Positions 1 to 10,612 of a stretch of DNA of 64,000 nt are shown piece by piece. Made by a program: the position numbers and the translations under genes. This DNA is from Sisyra terminalis. Taxonomy: Eukaryota > Arthropoda > Insecta > Neuroptera > Sisyridae. Location: contig OY292274.1 in assembly GCA_958496175.1 (NCBI GenBank), positions 50,478,630 to 50,542,629 on the forward strand, read 5' to 3'. The notes under the pieces were generated by a model. It had not been told where the DNA came from and did no database searches. It saw nothing but the letters and a program-made list of their open reading frames with translations. The stretch's first letter is position 1, and each line of letters opens with the position of its first letter.

Positions 1-3000
1 AACCCATTAAATTGCAATTAGCATCGGTATTACAATAAGAATATCTTTTAATAACATTAAAATAAAATGCAGGCATTATTTAAACCTTATTTCAACGTGA
101 AAATGCTAAAAGTTATTATTTTCTGGACTTCAAATCGACTTTACCGAACAAATTATTGTGGTTAGACAAATACATGCTTAATACATTTTATTTACACAGT
201 TAAGAATTCAAAATTAGTACTCCTCAAATTGTGAATTCAAAAAAATTCACCAAAACTAAATTAAATTTAATTTCGGCTGATTGACACCGAAAGTATCAAA
301 TTTGGAAAGAAAACAACTAAATCCAAAATATCAAAAAATTGTCCACATATTTCCGAAAAAACATCAAAAAAGCTCAAGATATTAAATCCAAATTACAACA
401 AAACGATAAGTCCTACGAAGTTGCACCCCTATAGCAAAAAAATTCTCGTTAAAAGTTCTGGAGAAGACCAATATTATTTTTTTACAACCATAGCAAATCA
501 TAGCCCTGGCTTCTTTTTAACTAACGAAAGAATTGGTAGTTTCTCAACACATAACAGGTAATTAAGGGATCTAGGTGAATATGAAATATGTATGCCACCA
601 CAATATTTTGTAATAACGTTCTACCCAATTTCGTTTTGTACTTTTTCTTTATTTATCATTTACAGTAGCTTATGAGCTACTAAGGTCTTTAACGGCTCTA
701 GGGTTTATAAAATCCGTAAACTGAGAAATACTGAAAGTTGCCTGTTACAAGATTTGACCCAATGCCTATCGGCTTTGGAGCGGTCACTTTAACTTATAAA
801 ATTCAAATTTTAAAAAATACAAATCTTCTTTTAGACAAACTTCCGCTCATATTATAACAAATTTTTAGTCCATATATTTTAATCCAAATAAAAGCCTACT
901 TTAAATATAATTTTTTGGATTGTTTGTAATAATTTTGTAACACTTCAAAAAAAAATTTTTTTTTAAATGCAAGTGAATTTCCAAATTTTATAACGTTATC
1001 AGTATTTTTTAAGGAATTCTTTTTTCAAATATTTATTCTTAGTTATTTTAAAATGATATACTATTTAAGCCCTTTAGAAAAACATCATTTCATTGATTAA
1101 CTTTTCCGCTAAAAAAAAGAATAAAGAACACTTTATAAATTTGTTTTTTTTATTATTTAAAAAATGCAATAAAACAAATGAATGAAAAACCTTACTCAAT
1201 CCATTCCTTTGAATGAAACTTTTTACAAAAAGAAAAGAATTGAGTATTATATCACCATGCTCCATTTCAAATCAATTGCAAAAGAATTAAAATTTACCTC
1301 TTTTATTTCTTAAAACAAAGATTTAACACAAATTCAATTACAAAGAAATTTAATTAAAATATGATGACAAAACATTTTTTCTCCATCTGAAGTTTCTTAC
1401 CTTCTTTGCTAATATAATTACATAGTTGTATACCTCTTTTCTCTTCAGCAACTAAAGCAGCGTTTTTTTTTTCACTCCTATTTATTTCTTTGATAGAATG
1501 GAAATCCTACATCCTCGAACAATGCAATTGGAGTGAAAGCTTGCATTACATATTATGTACGTTCTATCAATCAATAGTTATAGCGTTTTTGAATCGTATT
1601 TTAAATTGTAATTACTTTGCCCAAATTTGGTGGGTCTTAGATGAGATGTTACGAGTATCCATATAGAAATAATCAAATAAGACTTGAAAAATAAATTAAA
1701 TTCCCAGCTGGGTAATGTGATTACTAGAGATAACTTCTTTTTACTTTCACATAATACGATATGAGTAAACGTAAATAATATAATCGATTAAATAAATTCA
1801 ATCATTTTGAAATGAGACATTTTTCCATTAGTATTTTCATATTTTTGTTGCGATTAGATGAAAGCAAATACGATTTACCTATTTTTCAAATATGTTTCAG
1901 CAAACTAAAATTTCCGTAAGCAAATATTGAAAAAAAGGAATGAAATTCAAAGGTTTCATCACGTATTTTATATATTTAATCTATTTATTTTAATCTAATA
2001 TCATATTAATGAAGCCGTTTATATTTTTTCCTAGTTGGTAGAAAATTTAATGTGAAAATATTTAACTAGATATTAAATGATAAAAAAATGAATAGCTAAT
2101 AATAATTCATTGTGAGAAAAATTGAAAATTGATCAAGATTTTTTTAAATAATTATTAACTATTACTATATCACTGCAAACGTCTTCATCGACTCCAGAAT
2201 TTATAAAAATCCGTAATCGATATATTTTTAGTTCTAAAGGAAAAAATAACAAAACATTAGTCAGAAAAACTATTTCACTTTTATTTCCAATAATTGGAAT
2301 GTAGGAAAATCTCTTACACCAACTACAACCGAATTATAAAATCGCCTTATTCGAAAGCCTATGATGGATACAAAGGGTTTGAGCACTTTTATATGTAAAA
2401 CACAACCAGGCTACAACTGTAGGTAATTAAAAAAAACCTAACCAGCTTATAACTACAATGTTTCATTCCAATACACATTTCCTCCATTGTTCATTGCATA
2501 AACCATTTTGACAATGCAATAATTCCATATTTCAGGACTTACTTACTAATGCTTGTTACTAATGTATTGTTAATGTTTTACGTTTTCAAAACAAGGGAAA
2601 TAATGGTAGTTCCCATATTATTGAGTCACTTACAGACGACTAAAGAAATTTTAGTTTTCACATACAGAGACGAACTTTTAGGAATTGAAAAAAAAAAGTT
2701 TTAAGCATTAAAAACTTGATATCAAATTTTGAAAACAAAACTATTATTGTAATAATATCCGATTAAAAGTTTCAATTATGCCAGGAATTACATATTTTTT
2801 TTGAACAATGTCAATCTATTTTAGGTCGTTAAATCAACTTCAAAGAAGAAAATAGTTTTTATAGTTACAAGAAAAAATATCTTTAGTCTATTCAAGCAAC
2901 TATTAAAATTCAAAACCAGTACCTTCTAACTAGAAAACAGTATTTTAAAACTCACCGTTTAATGTTATTTTCACGCACGAATGAAAAAATAGTTGCAATC

Positions 3001-3721
3001 ACGAGTCATCCGTGAGAAAATTTCGAAAGATATCAAGAATACACTCGTTAGTTCGTGCAATTCAAGATTTGAGGATTAGAAATTTCATTCCAAACATTCA
3101 AAAGTGAACTTTTTATCAGAGCAATGAATATTTAAAAACTTTTTTCAACTAAGAGTTTCCGCCTTACTGCAACAGACAAGTATAAAATCAACTCGAAGGG
3201 TTTCAATTAAACAATAAGCGTATTTTAGTTTTAGTTTAATTGAAATTCACCCCTGAAAGCGTTTCAACGTTACTAGTTTTTGACCTAATTTATAAAACTT
3301 TATCTATTTCCTGTGATGTACTTGCCTCGTCAGTGTTTTCAATCAATTTCAAATATAACAAATTAGATACTTACTTTATTCTGAAGTCAAACTGATTTCT
3401 TTGTGGTAATAAATGCTTCAAGAGCTTCAAGACAAGCTAATTTTTTTACTCAAAGATATACGTTAACTCTATACATTTATGAAGAAAAATTAAATGATTA
3501 AAGCAAAGAAATTTCTTATTGTTTCATTGCATTAAATACCTTCAGGGTTCTTGGCAATCAGTTTACGGAGAAATGAATAAAAACAAACATAAAAATGAGG
3601 TAAAAACAAACACATTTTCAAAAAAAGTGTAATAAGATTTGATTATCAAATGGCAGATGCAACAAAAATATAACTAAAAAGCAAGAAAGAAACAAAAAAA
3701 AAGATACACAAGTACAAATAA
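1..3721. other. AT-rich non-coding stretch
   Basis: No gene or recognisable mobile element is visible. The sequence is AT-rich with short homopolymer runs. A small perfect stem (AGTAGCT, loop TATG, AGCTACT) lies at about 665-682. Open frames do not exceed about 63 codons and have the Phe/Leu/Ile/Lys/Asn-rich composition expected from translated AT-rich DNA. Confidence 0.7.
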
Positions 3722-3847
3722 AGGCAGAATACACAGCAAACACATTGGACACCTAGTGCTTAGTGCAGGCTCAGTAATTTGTGCTGAGCCTGATAGGGAT
3801 GATTGACCAGAAGGGAAGGTAATCCTTTATAAACTGTATTCTGCTTA
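3722..3847. repeat. Nested inverted repeat, possible small foldback element
   Basis: An inner perfect 9-bp inverted repeat (CAGGCTCAG at 3766-3774, CTGAGCCTG at 3784-3792, 9-nt loop) sits inside an outer imperfect one: GCAGAATACACAG at about 3724-3736 and CTGTATTCTGC at about 3835-3845. The segment is clearly richer in G+C than its surroundings. A small foldback or MITE-like element is one explanation. I see no convincing target-site duplication and cannot name a family. Confidence 0.4.
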
Positions 3848-4204
3848 GACAATTCTATATAGTTACCTACTGCAAAAATATATGTCTTGACTTACAGTTT
3901 TTCTGTGATTATAATCATGATTTAATAAGAGATGATAAAGAAATCAACTTTATAAGAATACTCAGCTTTTTATTTAATTAATGAATAAAAATCAGATTTT
4001 TTTTTATGATTGGTAACATTTAGATTAAAAGAAGGCAAAACAATCTATGATTAATAATAATTTTATACTAAGCGGAAAAATGATTTGAACCTTTTATTCT
4101 CTATGAAATAAACTTAACGCAACTATCCAAATTATGGGAAGATCACAACATTAATTAATACGCTAATTTTTCCAATTTGCTCCTGCACTTTGGAGTCTTG
4201 GATC

Positions 4205-4612
4205 ATTCACACAGTTGATCAGTGATGAATTTGTCCTTCAAAATGAAGGTTTGTAAGAGAATGCTGCGGATTCCAAGGATGGTCAGAAGAACAAACGTTT
4301 CCATCTTAAACGAAATCAAGCAAGTTCAAAGGATCTTTTCACTAACGTATGGATAAATCGTCAGGTTTTATGGACGCGTGTCACAATACAATGGAAAAAA
4401 TAATGGTATAGGGACGACATGAAGGGAAGAAGGGAAAAGGAAATGCGGGTGATCATCATTGGACAAAATGGTGGAAAAACTCGTGGAGTCGAGTTTGGGT
4501 CCCCAACCCGAACACGGTAAAAAAAGGATCGTAATGGCTAAAGAACCGTCCAGCAGGTTCTGAAATTTAGGACACCAGTCATTGACAATATAAGGATTAA
4601 AAAGAAGAAGTA
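4205..4612 (+). pseudogene. Degenerate LINE reverse transcriptase C-terminal remnant
   Basis: Frame 1 from about 4213 reads, with stops, a pattern known from the carboxy-terminal tail of arthropod endonuclease/reverse-transcriptase LINEs: around 4243-4320 MKVCKRMLRIPRMVRRTN followed by VSILNEI, then after a TAA the IVRFYGRVSQYNG block (family form: RR(M/L)LRIPWT...TN.SIL.EL...I..FGH..R.(N/D)G). Further in-frame stops at the TGA codons near 4420 and 4449 rule out function. The 3' part reads MAKEPSSRF, and the remnant ends in AAAAAGAAGAAG (about 4599-4610), resembling the A/G-rich 3' tails of such elements. No catalytic RT core or endonuclease is visible, so this is an old 5'-truncated copy. 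Family assignment is from memory of the motif, not a search. Confidence 0.6.
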
Positions 4613-6445
4613 GGCTTTACTGAAATCATTGAAACGTGAAAATGTGGTTTCTTCTTTCCGCACTTTCTTCGGCATTTCTTTTCAGCTTGTAAGTAAAGTT
4701 TTTACTTGGTATAAATTATCCACCAAAAATCATTTCATATCTATTATAATAATAAACTTCTTCTGGGATTATATGCGGAGTTTTATTTCAGGCAAACAAG
4801 AGAATTTAAGATTACAAAAGTCTTTGATCGAGTTAAAATCAAGAATTTCCCCAAAACTTTAAGAAAAGTAAGCTCTATCAAAAGAATGGATCACCCACAT
4901 AAAGGAAAGCTAAACAATGGTATGACAACGACGTTCTAAAGGTGAGCAACAAATAATGAATTTTCTAAATCAGCTGGAATTAGCCAAAGCGATCTCAGCT
5001 TAACACTTTCATATCTAAGATTATTATTACTCAGGTCAAATAAATTAACAGGAAGCTATTTACAGATTACTGTACAAATTATGAATATTTTACGAAAATC
5101 TCTCATCTTTTCAACCAACCACTATAAAAAGTAGTTCATTTTTATAAATTTCAACTTATGAATATTTATTACATTAAATATTTAAAATTTTAATTCAAAT
5201 AATTGATTTATTTCATGCTCAAACAGAGAATCTACAAGCATTACATGCAATATTACTAAAAATTATGGAAATCTATAATGCGAATATAAACATTAAATAA
5301 AGCCACTAATTTATGTTTATTTCACGCAAAATAATTTACAAATATTCCACCAAGTCCACATACATGCAAATATTATTCTGAGCGGTTTTATTTAACCAAA
5401 AATGCAAATTTAACAATCGAAATATAATATATATTTTTATGAAAGAATAGTTGATAAATGAGAAATTAGCATGGGAAATATTAAATCATATTTTCTGAAA
5501 TTGTGCATGTTTCGTATGCAATTTAAATACACACTGGCGACATTTATGTTACACTAAAATAACCACAAACTTTGTTTTCGAAGTGAAAATAATTTTTGAA
5601 AACAGAAGGTTTTTATGAAATAAAATATGACTTTAAACAGTGAGATAAATGTGTCTGTAATAAACGTTCCTTGGCAATGCGTGATAAACTTTTGACTCGG
5701 ATAATAATAAATATGAATTAGTAAGTAGACGAAACATTGTAAATGGTTTCAAATGATATATTAAGTTGTAGAAACTTGATTTTACAAAGTATGGTTGTAA
5801 TTGTACGTCTTGTTCAATGAAATGAAAAAAATATTAATGACAAACATAATGTTTAATAAGAAAATATACACGCAACAGAAGTTAGTCGGATAATCAATTT
5901 GCTTTTATAAATTTCTTACGAGCCGATTTGGCACGTGGCGTGGGTTATTTAGTAGGTGGATTAAACAAATAATCAAAATGCTCTACCATAAACCTGGATG
6001 CTGGTATGTAAGGTATTAACACCAAAAATGAATTTGCTCAACATTTCAGAGCTACCTTAAGAAAATAAATTACATTAATAAACTAAGATATTTATTTGTG
6101 ATGAACTTTATACAAACAAAATTTAGTTCTACTAACTATATAAAGGAAACTCTCGTGTATTAAGAAAAATAACTACGGACGTTTTAGAGCGAAATTGTTG
6201 TATAAAACGCTTGAATGTTATAATATTTTTTTTTTAACAATAGGTCTTATCTTTAATTTTTTCAATCGATAGAAGACATTACTAATAAGAGGAAAACCAT
6301 TTTTTTGTTATGAAAAACTTCTTTTGTGCTAATGATTTTTTTTTTAATTTTAATGAGCAATTGTGAGTCCGAAAACGATAAGTGTACATATAAATCTTTT
6401 GTGACGTCATAGTACGCATCAGTCGCGTATGGAAACCGAGATATA

Positions 6446-6507
6446 AATAAACAATAAATAAATTGAACGGTTACACATGTAACCGTAACACATGAAAACA
6501 TGTTTAT
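6446..6507. repeat. Nested palindromes
   Basis: An 8-bp inverted repeat with a 2-nt spacer, CGGTTACA-CA-TGTAACCG (6468-6485), is followed by ACATG-AAAA-CATGT, and both lie between AATAAACA (about 6446-6453) and TGTTTATT (about 6500-6507). The nesting could form one branched hairpin. Function is unknown; it may be the core of a decayed foldback element. Confidence 0.4.
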
Positions 6508-8144
6508 TGAGAACTAACCACTGACTATGGCCATTATATCTGGTGTCCAAAAAAAGTACTAACTTTTGTGTGCACTTTAATATACAATTATATATATTAA
6601 GTAGTTATATTGAATAAAAAATTAAAGACAAATTTTTTAATCGAATTGAAAGTTATTAAATCAATCCCTTGTTTAAAAAAGAAGAGTTGGATGTCCTATG
6701 ACTGGTTATGGTATTAAATCAAATGAAAATGTAGAAATAAGTTTTCTTGCTATACTCCAGTCTGGTAGCAAGTTTTTTCGTCAAAAGTTTGTTCGGAAAC
6801 AAAGCAAAAAAAATCCTTCTTTTGAAACAGATTCATGAATTTTCGTGAGGTTCTTTTATATGAGAACATTGAGAGCTGGATTTGATTCCATCCACTCGAA
6901 AATTTCTATTGAACAAAATAAAAATAAAATATAACAATAACACAAAATCAATGCAAGCTTATGGGCAATTCTTTGGATGCACACAATTCGTAGCCATGTT
7001 TCTCAAGCCTTACCAATTTTCAATGCCTTAAAAATTATTATTATTTTTCCCTAGGCAACAGAGGTTGTGTAGGTTAAAAAAATTTTTTTTAGATCATGTG
7101 CATTAGGTCTATTGGAACTGAGTATTTTTTTTTAAATTGGTATGGATTTATATATTTTATAATAGCTAGTAGCAAAAAACTTAAACATATTTATAAAATC
7201 TATTGCAAAGTGCGATTATTAAGTAAAAAAATCTTATTTCAAAAACTGTGAACGCAATTTAACATATATTTTCTTTGTTGTAAATAATTGTTTTTATGTC
7301 TCAACCAGGATTAAAGCTTCCATAACTCATTTGAAGTCAGAAGGAAAATCTAAAAAAAAGATAAGATTCTTAAATCATACATCACAATAGTCCAAAATGC
7401 ATTCAAGTGCAAAATACGATAGAGTTGCAAACCCACTATTCACAACAAATATATTGGAAAAGTCCCATTGTCTTTTTGAACATAAACTTTTCCAAACATT
7501 TCCTCAAATTTATTATTGTTTTCAAAAAAGTATTTGACATCATTTTGGTTTTATTTCTACAGGAACAATTCCTTTATTTGTTCTCAATGAAAATTGGTTT
7601 AGTCTTTTTGGAAACTTCTTCTATTATTGCAAACTTAGAGAACAAAAAAGTCTTATTACAAAGAGATTTATTGTCATTTCAAGTTAATTAAATATTTTTT
7701 AATATCTTTCATAAAGTAGAATGTTGTAGGTTTGAGAACTAAAAAGCAATTGTTTCCTTAAAATTTCGAACTTTTTGTTGAGTTTGTAAAGCAGTGGTGA
7801 ATGTTCATATGAAAACTTCAGAAGCCTTCAAAGGGTAATAAGAAAATGTGAGTGGAATTCATAAGTGTTATATACGTTACCGAAAGTGTAGATATAAAAG
7901 AAATACTTATCTTACTAGCTTTCTGAAAATTGATTTTACCAAAGAAATTTTTCAAAGCTTATGAAGTAACATGAAAAATGAATTATAATTTGTTAAATCG
8001 AAAACCACTCATTAACTACTTATTGATATCAAAATAAAAACTTTACACATAAAGTATTATGAAGAATAAACCTAGCAATAACTAATAAAACTGTATTAAT
8101 ATATGCTTGTCTAGAATTAGTTAATAAACTCAACAAAAAAAAAG

Positions 8145-8168
8145 TTTAAGAGGTTCAAACCTCTTAAA
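8145..8168. repeat. 24-bp near-perfect palindrome
   Basis: TTTAAGAGGTT (8145-8155) and its exact complement AACCTCTTAAA (8158-8168) are separated by CA. Eleven perfect pairs including an AGAGG core are more than base composition readily explains. No neighbouring gene suggests a regulatory role. Confidence 0.6.
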
Positions 8169-8963
8169 AATATATACCTTTCTTTTAGAAAATTATTTTT
8201 GTAGCATAAAAAGATGTAAAGAATATCCTTTAAGGTTGAAGAACCCTTTAAATTTACAATTTTCGTTTCATCTTACAAAATTGATTTCTTTCGAAGGTAC
8301 TCAAATAAGTTGTTCATTAAACACAATCATTCGTATCGAACAGAACAAAGGCAATAAAGTTAAAATTTTGAATATTTCGATTTTTTTTTTGGTTTGTTGT
8401 ATAAAGAAAGCAAAAATTGTTTAAAGATTATGTGCGGAAATTTAGTGACTCTAGTCTGTTTGTACTACCTGTAGCATTATATTTTACAGTATGATTATAG
8501 AAAACACAAGGAAGTGCCAAATGTTATTGTTTTGCAGCAAATGTAAAGTTTATTTTTTCCGTAAAAATTAATCAATGGTTTATTCTCCTTTTTTGCTTAA
8601 TTTTCTTCCCAATTTTCCATAAAATAGCTATTATTCTTGATGGATATATAAATTAACGGTAGGAAACTTTTCATTCTAAGTTTTGACCAAAACTCTTCAC
8701 ATTAGTAAGTATCAAACTTTTTCTCAACTTATTCTATACAAATAATTTAAAACTTTAAAGAAATTAACGCATGAAAACAAAAGTACCTAACTAAAAATCA
8801 CAAATAACAACTCAAATCTAAAAATTCCAATAAACGAATCAGAAATTCTATTTTCCATTATCAATAAAATATATAATGTAGAGTTATGGATAAAGCTGTG
8901 TTTGCGTAAGGACGACCGTAGCAAATTATTAAACCATTGGAACTAAAAATATTTCAACTCATA

Positions 8964-8973
8964 TCTTTCGAAA
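8964..8973 (+). repeat. Left target-site duplication of Jockey-like element
   Basis: TCTTTCGAAA here is repeated exactly at 10603-10612, directly after the poly-A run. An extra A extends the match to 11 bp if shared with the tail. It ends one base before the Glu codon where similarity to Jockey-type reverse transcriptases starts, so it fixes the 5' truncation point at 8974. Confidence 0.8.
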
Positions 8974-8974
8974 C

Positions 8975-10483
8975 GAAACGTTTGCTACTCACTTGGCAAC
9001 AGTTTTCCAACCCTTCGATGACCAACATGAGCTCACCGCTGAAGAAACAGCAAATGATCAACCAAGTAATGGAGCAGAACTATCTTCTTTCTATATTACA
9101 CCTGAAGAAGTGGCTTCTTGCATACATGAAAAGGTAAACCCAAAAAAGGCTCCGGGATACGAGAGAGTAACTGGTCGAATGTTGAAAGAACTCCCTTCCA
9201 ATGCAATCATGCTGCTTGCCTCCATCTTCAATGCCATCATTATCAGAGGTTATTTCCCATCATACTGGAAGATTGCAAAGATAATCATGATCCACAAGCC
9301 AGGAAAGCCCGAAAACGACGCGAAGGCATATAGACCAATCAGCTTGCTACCCACACTGTCGAAATTGTTCGAAAGGCTATTTTTAAAAAAACTGCAACCC
9401 TGTATCGATGAACAGAGTCTCATTCCAAACCACCAGTTCGGATTCCGCAAGGAACACTCCACCACCGAACAAGTTCACAGAGTAGCATCTACAATCATGA
9501 GGACGCTAAACGATAAGGCTTACTGTTCCGCAGTTTTTCTGGACATCACACAGGCCTTCGACAAGGTGTGGCATCTGGGGCTGCTGTATAAGTTAAAAAA
9601 GGTGGTACCTTACCCGCTCTACCGCGTCCTCCAGTCCTACTTGGAGGATAGAAAATTCTTTGTCAGCTACAACGAAGATCAATCGGGACTCCACCCGGTC
9701 GGTGCTGGGGTGCCACAAGGTAGCATACTGGGACCCACACTGTACTTAATTTATACGGCAGATTTACCTATCACTGACAATTTGGTAATTGCAACGTATG
9801 CGGACGATACAGCGATCATGGCGACAGATCAATGCCCACAGGTTGCGACCGAAAAATTACAAAGGGCCCTCAACGATTTGGAACCATGGCTTAATAAATG
9901 GCAAATAAAAGTCAATGAAGCCAAATCTGTTCATGTGACATTCACTACTCGGCGAGATACCTGTCCACCGGTATATCTCAACAACCTTCAGGTGCCGCAG
10001 GCGACAGAAGTCAAGTATCTCGGAATGCACTTGGACAGAAGACTTACATGGCGGAGACATATAGCTGCCAAAAGAGATCAGCTTAAAGCCAAATGCCGTC
10101 AACTGCAGTGGCTGATTGGTTGGAGGTCGCAATTGTCCCTGGACAATAAACTACTGATATACAAAGTAATTCTGAAGCCAGTCTGGACCTACGGCATCGA
10201 ACTGTAGGGAACAACTAGCAACTCCAATGTGGATATCCTACAGCGCTTTCAGTCTAAGACACTCAGACTCATTACGAACGCTCCATGGTATATCACTAAC
10301 CACGACATATATAAAGACCTGAAGGTGACCACCGTGAGAGAAGAGATCGCCAGATTCAGCCAAAAATATCAAAAAAGACTGGAAGACCACGCCAATCATC
10401 TGGCGATCAGCCTACTTGACAACAGCGGAGAGAACAATAGACTGAAGCGCTACACGTTTCTGGAATTGCCTCACAGGGAGTAA
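8975..10483 (+). pseudogene. Reverse transcriptase ORF2 fragment, one nonsense mutation
   Basis: The frame is open from the element's 5' edge (reading ETFATHLATVFQPFDD) to a TAG at 10205-10207, then continues in the same frame for 91 codons to TAA at 10481-10483. Counting from the Leu (TTG) codon at 8993, landmarks are NPKKAPGYERVTGRML (49-64), YRPISLLPTLSKLFER (113-128), HQFGFRKEHSTTEQ (147-160), FLDITQAFDKVW with catalytic Asp184 (182-193), VPQGSILGPTLYLIY (240-254), YADD with Asp271 and Asp272 (269-272, bases 9797-9808) and the thumb-side TEVKYLGMHLDRRLTW (338-353). The stop falls between GIEL and GTTSNSN, where Jockey proteins usually carry Trp, so TGG to TAG is the simplest cause. The original start codon and endonuclease domain are absent. 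It cannot give a full ORF2 protein. Confidence 0.9.
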
Positions 10484-10589
10484 GTTCAAGGAGCTTGATT
10501 TTGACTCAATAAAGAGTCAATATAGAGCGCGGACGTAGACCAGATTTGCTCATTGTCCAGGGACAGATTGCAAATACACAAAAACGGGG
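10484..10589 (+). other. 3' UTR of Jockey-like element with two hairpins
   Basis: TTGACTC-AATAAA-GAGTCAA (10501-10520) is a perfect 7-bp stem with a polyadenylation-signal hexamer as the whole loop. A second small stem, TGTCC-AG-GGACA (10554-10565), lies about 25 bases before the poly-A run. By analogy with other LINEs, a 3' hairpin may be what the reverse transcriptase recognises; that is inference. Confidence 0.6.
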
Positions 10590-10602
10590 AAAAAAAAAAA
10601 AA

Positions 10603-10612
10603 TCTTTCGAAA
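10603..10612 (+). repeat. Right target-site duplication of Jockey-like element
   Basis: Second exact copy of TCTTTCGAAA, immediately 3' of the poly-A run. The following bases contain TTTCGAAA again, so the core is a locally common palindrome, but its position at both element edges supports a true duplication. Confidence 0.8.

Larger units (their letters stand above)
4613..8963. other. AT-rich non-coding stretch with scattered palindromes
   Basis: No gene is recognised. It contains the nested palindromes at 6446-6507 and the palindrome at 8145-8168, listed separately. The longest open frame (7407-7691, 94 codons, plus strand) is hydrophobic, Phe/Leu-rich, lacks an ATG start and matches no family I know; chance explains it. 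Confidence 0.65.
8974..10602 (+). mobile_element. 5'-truncated Jockey-like non-LTR retrotransposon
   Basis: A 1629-bp insertion containing most of the reverse transcriptase reading frame, a short 3' UTR and a 13-nt poly-A run (10590-10602), bounded by 10-bp direct repeats. ORF1 and the AP-like endonuclease part of ORF2 are missing, the usual outcome of incomplete target-primed reverse transcription. The element is visibly richer in G+C than the flanks. One premature stop in about 500 codons, an exact duplication and an intact poly-A run indicate a fairly recent insertion. Jockey-clade placement rests on the RT motifs, absence of an RNase H domain and the 3' end; a related clade cannot be excluded without a tree. 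Confidence 0.9.

Noticed and set aside
7407..7691. 94-codon plus-strand open frame
   Set aside because: No ATG, Phe/Leu/Ile-rich and no motif. Frames of this length are expected a few times by chance in 64 kb of this composition.
8887..8963. Apparent 5' extension of the retrotransposon reading LRKDDRS in another frame
   Set aside because: It lies outside the target-site duplication that fixes the insertion edge at 8974, and the match is only a few residues.
9857..10132. Minus-strand open frames opposite the reverse transcriptase
   Set aside because: Shadows of the retrotransposon coding frame, without motifs of their own.
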